Assembly: GCF_050943655.1 (NCBI RefSeq)
Contig: NZ_JBMNPQ010000005.1
Span: 1 to 39,157 of the forward strand
From: Peptoniphilus_A sp050943655
GTDB lineage: Bacteria > Bacillota > Clostridia > Tissierellales > Peptoniphilaceae
DNA length: 39,157 bases
Direction of reading: 5' to 3'
Shown: positions 33,348-39,157 of the stretch, one piece after another
Numbering within the stretch: position 1 is the first letter of the stretch
Layout of the letters: each line of letters starts with the position of its first letter
Made by a program: the position numbers and the translations under genes
Notes under the pieces: model-generated
Databases searched by the model: none
Told to the model about the DNA's origin: nothing
Seen by the model: the letters and a program-made list of their open reading frames with translations, nothing else

Positions 33348-34610
33348 TTACATAATCTCTTTTAAATCTTCGTCGCTATATAGTGGAAAATCTTCGATTA
33401 ATTTGTCTGCTCTTTCTCTTAACTCATCTAACTTTTCTTTATTGTTTACATTTTCAGCAACTTCATTCATAATGCTTGCAATTTCTGAAATTTCTTTTTC
33501 TCTTAGTCCTCTTTGAGTAACTGAAGTAAGACCAATTCTAACACCACTTGTAACATTTGGTCCCTCAGGGTCAAATGGAATTTGGTTTTTATTAACTGTG
33601 ATTCCCACATAGTCCAGTGCGTCGTCAAATTCTTTTCCTGTAATGTTTTTGTTTCTAACATCAACGAGAACTATGTGTGTGTCAGTTCCTCCACTTACAA
33701 TTCTAAATCCATAATTTTCTAATTCTTTTGCAAGGTGTTTTGCATTAACTGGAATTTGTCTCATTATGCTTCTAAATTTTTCGCTCTTTGCATACTCAAA
33801 TAGCCAGCACTTAGCCGCCATTGTAGTGAGGTGCATTGAACCGAGTGAACCAGGAAATACTCCCTTGTCGAGTTTATCTGCATATTCTTTTTTGCACATT
33901 ACAAATCCAGCTCTTGGTCCACCAAGTGTCTTTGTAGTTGATGATGTTACAAAATCTGCATATGGCACTGGTGATGGAACAACTTCTGCTGCAACAAGTC
34001 CTGAGATGTGAGCCATATCAACCATAAAGTAGGCATCTACTTCTTTTGCTATCTTTGCAATTCTTTCAAAATCAATAAGCCTTGGATAAGCTGAACCTCC
34101 AGCTATAATTAATTTTGGTCTAAATTCTTTCGCCTGTTTTTCTAAACCGTCATAATCTATTTGTTCTGTGTCTTTATCTATTGCATAATGTTCAAAGTTA
34201 AAAAATCTGCTCATGAAATTTGCCTTTGAACCGTGAGATAAGTGTCCACCTTGGTCAAGTTTCATTGACATAACCTTGTCGTCTTTTTTTAATATTGCAG
34301 CATATACTGCATAATTTGCTGTGGAACCTGAATAAGGTTGGATGTTTATGTGATCGCATCCATAAAGCTCCATACCTCTTTTATTTGCTAAAATTTCTAA
34401 TTCATCTGCAACGTGAGACCCTGCTTGGAATCTCTTGCCAGGGTATCCTTCTAGAGTTTTATTCGTAAAAATACAACCTGAAAGCTCCATTATTTCAACT
34501 GGAACAGTACTTTCTGAAGCTATCATTTCAATATTGTGCTTTTGTCTTTCTAATTCTTTTCCAACTATTTCATATAATAACGGATCGCTTACTTTAGTTT
34601 TATTCAACAT
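33348..34610 (-). CDS. glyA: Serine hydroxymethyltransferase-like PLP enzyme, divergent active site
   Basis: A 420-residue fold-type I PLP enzyme of the GlyA family, which interconverts serine plus THF with glycine plus methylene-THF. Retained: Schiff-base Lys227, Asp198-Met-Ala-His in VDMAHISGLVAA, GHLSHGS, and substrate-carboxylate Arg358 in SGVRIG. Changed from the canonical enzyme: the TTTTHKTLRGPRG block is TSSTTKTLGGPRAG (His to Thr226, Arg to Gly230); YPGKRYYGG is YPGKRFQAG (Phe61, Gln62); QPHSG is QPYSG (Tyr93); PGLQGGPLMH is PGSLGSMHL; and IGTPAxTTRG is IGLTSVTQRG. A different reaction, such as action on alpha-methylserine or another beta-hydroxy amino acid, is possible. Start at ATG 34610 after AAGGAG. 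Between the regulator pair and agcS-folD on the same strand. Confidence 0.85.
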   Translation of the reverse strand: MLNKTKVSDPLLYEIVGKELERQKHNIEMIASESTVPVEIMELSGCIFTNKTLEGYPGKRFQAGSHVADELEILANKRGMELYGCDHINIQPYSGSTANYAVYAAILKKDDKVMSMKLDQGGHLSHGSKANFMSRFFNFEHYAIDKDTEQIDYDGLEKQAKEFRPKLIIAGGSAYPRLIDFERIAKIAKEVDAYFMVDMAHISGLVAAEVVPSPVPYADFVTSSTTKTLGGPRAGFVMCKKEYADKLDKGVFPGSLGSMHLTTMAAKCWLFEYAKSEKFRSIMRQIPVNAKHLAKELENYGFRIVSGGTDTHIVLVDVRNKNITGKEFDDALDYVGITVNKNQIPFDPEGPNVTSGVRIGLTSVTQRGLREKEISEIASIMNEVAENVNNKEKLDELRERADKLIEDFPLYSDEDLKEIM

Positions 34611-34651
34611 ATTATCAACTCCTTGATAATATATTAATACAATCAAGTGCT

Positions 34652-34687
34652 ATAATATTGTTAAAAAATATCATAAAGGTGTTAAAA
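34652..34687 (-). promoter_or_regulatory. Direct-repeat operator upstream of glyA
   Basis: On the minus strand the 8-mer TTTTAACA occurs at 34687-34680 and 34666-34659, exactly 21 bp apart (two helical turns), the arrangement expected for an AraC-family protein with two helix-turn-helix motifs. A TATTAT at 34657-34652, or TATTAA at 34639-34634, may be the -10; no good -35 is present, as is common for activated promoters. The AraC-type regulator gene ends at 34682. Confidence 0.55.
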
Positions 34688-35362
34688 TATATCAGTTTGA
34701 ATGAACTTTTTATACTCCTGTGGCGTCATGTTAAACCTTTGGTAAAACTTTTTATAAAAATTGCTCTCGTCTGAATAGTAAACTTTATTTATTATGCTCT
34801 TTATGTTTTCGTCTGAATTCTTTAAATAGTAGATAAAATTTTTAAACCTTATATCCCACAAGTAATCATTAAAATTAATTTTGACTTTCTTTTTAAAGAG
34901 GCGAGATAAGTTTGACGGCTTCATATAAAATTTTTCGGCAAATTCTTTTATTGTGAGATTATGCATATACATTTTTTCAATGTCAAAAAGCATTGAGTCG
35001 ATTATTTTATCACCTGTGGTCTTCGCTTTTAAAACAAATTCCAAAGGCTCTAAGAGCTCAGTAAATCTTATTGGCTTTAACAAAATATCCACAGCTCTAA
35101 ATCTTAATGCCTTCTTTGCCAAATAAAAATCGTCGTACTGCGTAAGTAGTATGTAACTATTTTCTGGATTTTTACTCATAAAATCAAAAGCGTCAAATTT
35201 TTGAGAATCAAGTGAGATAAAAATAATTTCTCCACTTATAGAAGTATTTAAAATATTTTTAAAATTATCATCTATTACATTTAAGCTTATTGGAAAGGGA
35301 TACATCTTAATAAATTTTTCCAAAATCTTTTTTGTAAGTAAATCGTCATCAATTAAATACAT
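34682..35362 (-). CDS. AraC-type response regulator lacking the phospho-accepting Asp
   Basis: A 226-residue regulator. The receiver-like domain (1-110) keeps the acidic pocket Asp5-Asp7, Thr74 in ILLTQYDDF, and Lys96 in ILLKPI, but at the phospho-acceptor position the strand reads IIFIS, with Ser50 instead of Asp; Asp52 is two residues on. The C-terminal AraC domain (about 128-222) has two helix-turn-helices, LTIKEFAEKFYMKPSNLSRLFK and IINKVYYSDESNFYKKFYQRF, ending MTPQEYKKF. It overlaps the kinase gene by 14 bp (start ATG 35362), so both are translated together. It probably binds the repeats before glyA and activates the operon without phosphorylation, or via an alternative residue. Confidence 0.88.
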   Translation of the reverse strand: MYLIDDDLLTKKILEKFIKMYPFPISLNVIDDNFKNILNTSISGEIIFISLDSQKFDAFDFMSKNPENSYILLTQYDDFYLAKKALRFRAVDILLKPIRFTELLEPLEFVLKAKTTGDKIIDSMLFDIEKMYMHNLTIKEFAEKFYMKPSNLSRLFKKKVKINFNDYLWDIRFKNFIYYLKNSDENIKSIINKVYYSDESNFYKKFYQRFNMTPQEYKKFIQTDIF

Positions 35363-36743
35363 AACTTCCTCTTATTATTATCTTTGCACTGGTCATATTA
35401 TCAGCGCTTTCATAAAAGAATTTAAAATCATCGCCATAATATTTTTTAAGTTTCTTGTAGATGATATTAAGGCTTCCTCTTCCAAATTTTATATAATTAT
35501 TTATCTGCTTAGTTGAATTTATGTCTAACTTGTTGCCATTATTTACCACTTCGATATTTAAATTTCCGTCCGCATCTTTTTTAATATTAATTTTTACAAT
35601 TTTATCTTTAACTTTTTTTGATACGCCGTGCAAAATTGCATTTTCAACTAGTGGCATAATTATATTAGATGGGACTTTTACTTTTTCTAAGTCCTCGTCA
35701 ATAGATGCGTCAAAAATAAAATTCTTAAAATATCTCTTCGCATAAAAGCTTGCCAAAATTCTAGTAAACTGAACCTGATAATAAATTGGTTCAAAATCAT
35801 TTTTATCCGCTTCTGCATATCTTATGATGTAGGATAAATCAACTATCATGTCATATAGTTTTTCATTTTCAGAGGCTTCATTGGCAAGCACATTTATGGC
35901 ATTAAGTAAAAAGTTCCTGCCAAGTTTTAAATCTAAAACTTCTGAACTTTTTTTATCGAGCCTATCTTCAATATCTTTTATAACTTTTCCCTTCGACTCA
36001 ATTTCTTTATTGATATTATCAAGCCTTGATGAAATCGAATTAAAATCCAAAAAAGTCTCTACAATTTTTCCAAGGTCTCTCGATATATTCATCATCGATT
36101 CGATTGAGCCCTTGTAAATTTGGTCTTCAGTGAAATTTTTAACACTTGGAAAATATCCAGAAGTTATGGTGCACATCAATTCGCCTTGATATACAGATTT
36201 TGAAATTATCATTTTGCCATCTATGTCGTTATTCTTTAAATCTTTTGACTTAGTTAAGAGTTTGTAATGCTCCTTTAACTCATCATCTCTAAATCCACTG
36301 CCAAGTGAATTTTTGTAAATTATTTTTCCCTTGGCATCAAAAATTATAATTGGAAAATTTAAGCTATTTAAATTAACTTCGTTTGTTATAAAGTTTATTG
36401 CAGACTTTAGCGAATTATTTCCAAAAGTATTAATTTTGTCGTATTTAATAGAAATTGGCGTGCTGACGCACAGATCAACTAGCTCGTCCTCGCCAAGATT
36501 TACTGTTGCGTGTTTTGAATTTGCTGGAAAATAAACATCGTCGCCTTCACTTAAAATTATTTCTCTATCATTTACGGTGTATCTTCCAGATCCCTTTAAA
36601 ACTTTTATATACTGCTCATTTCCGTAGTGGATGTGCTCTTTCTGCACACCGCCCACCTTTATGTGCGATATTCCAATATTAACTTGCCCTTCAAGTGTTG
36701 CGACCCACTCGACATAACCCCATTCAAAGCTTTGTTTTCTCAT
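35349..36743 (-). CDS. Cupin-sensor LytS-type kinase lacking the phospho-accepting His
   Basis: A 464-residue cytosolic protein with no membrane helices. Residues 20-95 form a cupin with both motifs: G(x)5HxH(x)3E with His37, His39, Glu43, and G(x)5PxN(x)2H(x)3N with His78, so it can bind a metal and a small ligand. Residues about 112-200 resemble a PAS-like sensor, 235-272 a coiled coil. The LytS/YehU-type kinase core follows. Its H-box, normally NPHFLFN, reads GRNFLLNAIN with Asn277 at the His position. The N-box PLVENAILHG (Glu367, Asn368) and the G-box GRGSLNIIYKKLKKYYG are intact, so ATP binding is probable but autophosphorylation on the usual His is not. First gene of the operon; the start ATG has only a weak ribosome binding site. 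Confidence 0.9.
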   Translation of the reverse strand: MRKQSFEWGYVEWVATLEGQVNIGISHIKVGGVQKEHIHYGNEQYIKVLKGSGRYTVNDREIILSEGDDVYFPANSKHATVNLGEDELVDLCVSTPISIKYDKINTFGNNSLKSAINFITNEVNLNSLNFPIIIFDAKGKIIYKNSLGSGFRDDELKEHYKLLTKSKDLKNNDIDGKMIISKSVYQGELMCTITSGYFPSVKNFTEDQIYKGSIESMMNISRDLGKIVETFLDFNSISSRLDNINKEIESKGKVIKDIEDRLDKKSSEVLDLKLGRNFLLNAINVLANEASENEKLYDMIVDLSYIIRYAEADKNDFEPIYYQVQFTRILASFYAKRYFKNFIFDASIDEDLEKVKVPSNIIMPLVENAILHGVSKKVKDKIVKINIKKDADGNLNIEVVNNGNKLDINSTKQINNYIKFGRGSLNIIYKKLKKYYGDDFKFFYESADNMTSAKIIIRGSYVFN

Positions 36744-36763
36744 AAAATCATTCCATTAATATT

Positions 36764-36799
36764 TAAAAAAAGGCCATGAGCACTTAAACTCATAGCCTT
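36764..36799 (-). terminator. Terminator after the glutaredoxin gene
   Basis: On the minus strand an 11-bp stem with one mismatch (36799-36789 with 36780-36770) and an 8-nt loop, followed by seven Ts. The kinase start codon lies about 20 nt beyond the T-run. Confidence 0.88.
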
Positions 36800-36864
36800 T
36801 TGATGCAATACAAACTATGAACCAGAAAATTCTGACTCAATTAGTCTAAACGCATTTTAACTTC

Positions 36865-37092
36865 TTATTTTAAAAGTTCATCTATTCTTTTTTTGTCAAA
36901 TCCTACAATCTCTTCGTCACCAATACAAATTACTGGTACGCCAGTGTAGCCCATTGCCATTAATTCGTCTCTTGCTTCTTTATCTGTTTGTACGTTTTTT
37001 TCTTCAAAATCTACATCTTTTTCTTTTAAATAATCCTTTGCCATTGTGCAATAAGGACATGTGTTACTTGTATATACTTTTACTTTACTCAT
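36865..37092 (-). CDS. Glutaredoxin-like protein
   Basis: A 75-residue thioredoxin-fold thiol-disulfide protein. The redox motif is CPYC (Cys12, Cys15), the cis-Pro loop is GVPV, and GFDKKRIDELL is the C-terminal glutaredoxin helix. It resembles NrdH/UGX-type glutaredoxins of anaerobes that likely use thioredoxin reductase or coenzyme A rather than glutathione. Start at ATG 37092, seven bases after AGGAGG; the ATG at 37098 is only one base from that site. It lies 50 bp past the ArsR gene on the same strand. Confidence 0.92.
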   Translation of the reverse strand: MSKVKVYTSNTCPYCTMAKDYLKEKDVDFEEKNVQTDKEARDELMAMGYTGVPVICIGDEEIVGFDKKRIDELLK

Positions 37093-37142
37093 TTCCATTC
37101 CTCCTATTAATTAGTATACCCATATTTTTTTTCATAAATCAT

Positions 37143-37493
37143 TCAAATTTTATGTTTTGCATGATCTATACCGAATTTAAAAATGCTAAATACATGCTCA
37201 TCATCAAGAGAGTAATAAGCTCTTCTTCCAACTCTTGAAACTTTAATGAGCCTTTGAGCTTTTAAAAATGCCAATTGATGAGATATTGATGATTGACTCA
37301 TCTCCATTAACTTTGCAATGTCTGACACACAAAGCTCGCTCTTGCTAAGCGCATAAAGTATTTTTAATCTCGTCGGATCTGAAAGTGATTTAAAGATTTG
37401 AGATATTATTTCGATTAATTCGTCATTATCTCTAAATTCTCTAATATCTCTTTCTAAATCCTCATCTATTTTATCAATATATTCTTCTCTCAT
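37143..37493 (-). CDS. ArsR/SmtB-family metal sensor with alpha-5 zinc site
   Basis: A 116-residue winged-helix repressor of the ArsR/SmtB family. The recognition helix region is LCVSDIAKLMEMSQSSISHQLAFLK. The C-terminal alpha-5 helix carries Asp98, His100, His111 and His114 (DxH and HxxH), the same spacing as the zinc ligands of CzrA/SmtB, so it should respond to Zn(II) or Co(II). The alpha-3 Cys pattern of CadC is incomplete (CVS). It starts 3 bp after the ksgA stop and may be co-transcribed; the zinc-export gene it would normally control is not in this window. Confidence 0.9.
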   Translation of the reverse strand: MREEYIDKIDEDLERDIREFRDNDELIEIISQIFKSLSDPTRLKILYALSKSELCVSDIAKLMEMSQSSISHQLAFLKAQRLIKVSRVGRRAYYSLDDEHVFSIFKFGIDHAKHKI

Positions 37494-37495
37494 AG

Positions 37496-38347
37496 TTACA
37501 CCACACTTTTTAAATTAATACTTAGGACTTTAAATTCATCGAGATTTAATGATTCCGCTCTTCTCATGGGATCAATATTGGAAAGCATAAGAGCCTTCCT
37601 GTACTCATCTTTTGTAAAGTCCAGATTTGAATTTGAAAGTGAATTTAATATGGTCTTTCTCCTAGTAGTAAAGGCCGCCCTTGTCACTTTAAATAAAAAG
37701 TCCGTATCAAAGTCATCATTCTCTTTCATCTTTAGAGTTATGACAGCTGAATCTACATTTGGTTTTGGCATAAATACAGTTTTTGGCACATTAAAATTAT
37801 AAAAGCTATCGCTGTAGTAATTAATAAATACAGAAAGCGAACTGTAGTCCTTGCTGTTTGGACCAGCTGAAAGTCTCTTTGCAACTTCCTTTTGCACCAT
37901 AACTGTTATTGAAATTAAGTTCACATTAGAAAGTATTAACTTCTCAACTATGGGCGTCGTCACATAGTAAGGAAGGTTTGCAACAACTTTAAAGGCCTCT
38001 TCATTAAAATGCTCTTTAGAAAATTCCTTTAAATCTATTTCCAAAATATCGCCATACACAACTTCGACATTTTCATAAGGCAGAGTCTCAGCATGTACTT
38101 TTTTTAATTTTTCGTCTATTTCAACAGCAACAACTTTTTTTGCGCGCAGGGCAAGCTCCTCTGTAAGAGTTCCAACACCTGGCCCAATTTCAAGCACATT
38201 ATCTTCCTCACTTATTTCGGCTGCATCTACAATCTTTCTTACAATATTTCCATCAATCAAAAAGTTTTGTCCCAAAGATTTTGTAAATCTAAAGCCATAT
38301 TTATTTAATATTTCTGTTAGCCTACTCGGCTTATAAAGTCTATCTAT
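37496..38347 (-). CDS. ksgA: 16S rRNA adenine dimethyltransferase RsmA/KsgA
   Basis: A class I SAM methyltransferase that dimethylates A1518 and A1519 of 16S rRNA in ribosome assembly. Motif I EIGPGVGTL, the NLPYYVTTPI catalytic block and the kasugamycin-type C-terminal region with RRKTILNSL are clear. The first conventional start (TTG at 38275) would begin inside the conserved KSLGQNFL motif and lose about 24 conserved N-terminal residues. The frame stays open upstream as DRLYKPSRLTEILNKYGFRF, and the best-placed codon is ATA at 38347, six bases after AGGTGA and overlapping the rnmV stop by 8 bp. With that start the protein is 283 residues, normal for KsgA. The start is thus probably non-AUG and coupled to rnmV. 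Confidence 0.85.
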   Translation of the reverse strand: MDRLYKPSRLTEILNKYGFRFTKSLGQNFLIDGNIVRKIVDAAEISEEDNVLEIGPGVGTLTEELALRAKKVVAVEIDEKLKKVHAETLPYENVEVVYGDILEIDLKEFSKEHFNEEAFKVVANLPYYVTTPIVEKLILSNVNLISITVMVQKEVAKRLSAGPNSKDYSSLSVFINYYSDSFYNFNVPKTVFMPKPNVDSAVITLKMKENDDFDTDFLFKVTRAAFTTRRKTILNSLSNSNLDFTKDEYRKALMLSNIDPMRRAESLNLDEFKVLSINLKSVV

Positions 38348-38900
38348 TAGAATTCACCTGCCTAAGTGCCTCTTGGAATTCTTCTCTTGTTATCCCAAAA
38401 GAGTTTAATTTATTTAAAGTTTTTTTTGCATTTCCATAGCCAATTTTTAAAATTTCGCAGAGTTCTTCTCGTCTCTTGCTCGCATCTTCTGAATTCACAA
38501 GGTTATTTTCGATTAAATCATCCATTGTGTATTCGCTTGATTTTTCAAATTCCGTCGCGCGTGCCGCCTTAAGAGCTTTTAAAATGTCATCAGGTGCTGC
38601 ATTTTCTACGCCAATATCTCCATTTTTTGTGGAAACTTTTTGGGCTAAGTAGGCGTGCTTTGCCGTTGGAATTTCCTTTGCAATCCTCTCTCTAATTTGT
38701 GAACCCATATAATCTGAGTCTGTAAAAATTATAAGGCCATTTCGCTTCTCAACTTCTTTTAATGTGTTTATTAATTTTTTTCCAAATCCAAAACCATGCG
38801 TGTAATAAATCTCAGCGTCGACAGCAGCCTTAACTGCCGTTATGTCATCTCTTCCCTCCACTACAATGGCTTCTTTTATTGTAGGTTTTTCCGGTTTCAT
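38340..38900 (-). CDS. rnmV: Ribonuclease M5
   Basis: A 186-residue TOPRIM nuclease that matures 5S rRNA in low-GC Gram-positives. The TOPRIM motifs are EAIVVEGRDD (Glu) and LIIFTDSDYMGS (DxD). GDIGVENAAPDDIL is specific to RnmV, and the C-terminal domain has NNLVNSEDASKRREELCEILKIGYGNAKKTL. The start ATG overlaps the tatD stop (ATGA). The order tatD-rnmV-ksgA is the conserved Firmicute arrangement. Confidence 0.95.
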   Translation of the reverse strand: MKPEKPTIKEAIVVEGRDDITAVKAAVDAEIYYTHGFGFGKKLINTLKEVEKRNGLIIFTDSDYMGSQIRERIAKEIPTAKHAYLAQKVSTKNGDIGVENAAPDDILKALKAARATEFEKSSEYTMDDLIENNLVNSEDASKRREELCEILKIGYGNAKKTLNKLNSFGITREEFQEALRQVNSNR

Positions 38901-39157
38901 ATTCCAAAAAACCTCTTTGTGTTTTCATCAGTATGGCGAACTAGTTCTTCAACAGTTATGTTGCGAAGATCTGCAATATATTCTGCAACAAGCTTAACAT
39001 ATTTCGGTTCATTTCTCTTGCCTCTGTGAGGAACTGGAGTCATATAAGGACAGTCAGTTTCTAAAAGGAGTCTATCAAGGTCCACTACCTCTGCAACTTC
39101 TTTTGGAGTCTTTGCATTTTTAAAAGTTACTGCTCCGCCAAGGGCAATGTAGTCGCC
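38897..39157 (-). CDS. TatD-family DNase, 5' end outside window
   Basis: The C-terminal 86 residues of a TatD metal-dependent hydrolase; the gene continues past the window edge at 39157 (the frame is open with YIALGGAVTFKNAK to the edge). The diagnostic LLLETDCPYMTPVPHRGKRNEP carries the catalytic Asp, and the protein ends TKRFFGI as in the family. TatD proteins are 3'-5' exonucleases linked to DNA or RNA repair. It precedes rnmV with a 4-bp overlap. Confidence 0.95.
   Translation of the reverse strand, partial: GDYIALGGAVTFKNAKTPKEVAEVVDLDRLLLETDCPYMTPVPHRGKRNEPKYVKLVAEYIADLRNITVEELVRHTDENTKRFFGI

Noticed and set aside
34611..34700. Glycine riboswitch before glyA/agcS
   Set aside because: The gap is only about 70 nt and lacks the conserved glycine-aptamer core.
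5400..39029. Long open frames antisense to real genes
   Set aside because: They mirror conserved genes on the opposite strand, lack ribosome sites and show no family features.
1..39157. CRISPR array, tRNA or rRNA genes
   Set aside because: No regularly spaced short repeats, cloverleaf sequences or rRNA signatures were recognised on either strand.

Overview
The window reads as chromosomal DNA of a low-GC, Gram-positive anaerobe. A-rich and AU-rich codon use, Rho-independent terminators with U-tracts, strong AGGAGG ribosome binding sites with frequent TTG/GTG starts, a sortase, MprF, an S-box riboswitch, RNase M5, Mini-RNase III and Rae1 all point to Firmicutes in the broad sense. The combination with a cell-wall MSCRAMM-type adhesin, oleate hydratase and ThyX suggests a host-associated Peptoniphilaceae/Tissierellia member (Anaerococcus/Peptoniphilus-like). 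That placement is inference; no rRNA gene is present. No tRNA, rRNA, CRISPR array, prophage or transposase gene was seen.

Layout. (1) 1-4705: a surface adhesin with a non-canonical sorting signal and its adjacent class B sortase, closed by a bidirectional terminator. (2) 4730-9928, minus strand: oleate hydratase, an MprF-like lipid aminoacyltransferase/flippase and a TetR regulator, a set consistent with resisting host fatty acids and cationic peptides. (3) 10025-10266: a ~242-bp imperfect hairpin with identical 22-bp ends, probably a dispersed repeat. (4) 10273-14771, minus: a compact translation/RNA operon (NUDIX, cysS, mrnC, thyX, rlmB, rae1, a small membrane protein). (5) 14899-18587, minus: pyrG, then an intramembrane-sensing histidine kinase and OmpR regulator. 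(6) 18677-24619: YihY/BrkB membrane protein (plus), then comFC, recD2, a DapF-fold racemase and metK under a SAM-I riboswitch (minus). (7) 24819-30302: an AEC transporter (minus), then plus-strand secreted or envelope proteins, a DUF1858 redox protein and a polysaccharide deacetylase. (8) 30311-36743, minus: mntP, then the most unusual block: cupin sensor kinase, AraC-type regulator, GlyA-like enzyme, AGCS amino-acid symporter, FolD-like enzyme. (9) 36865-39157, minus: glutaredoxin, ArsR sensor, ksgA, rnmV and a truncated tatD.

The block at 31054-36743 is the best candidate for an undescribed system. The kinase has Asn where its family has the phospho-accepting His, and the partner regulator has Ser where receivers have the phospho-accepting Asp, while the ATP-binding boxes and other receiver residues remain. 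Downstream, the SHMT-like enzyme is altered at several active-site motifs and the FolD-like enzyme has lost the Lys and Gln needed for cyclohydrolase chemistry. A 21-bp-spaced direct repeat precedes glyA, as expected for an AraC-type activator. I infer a cupin-sensed, phosphotransfer-independent switch controlling uptake of a small amino acid and its use as a one-carbon donor through a specialised GlyA/FolD pair.
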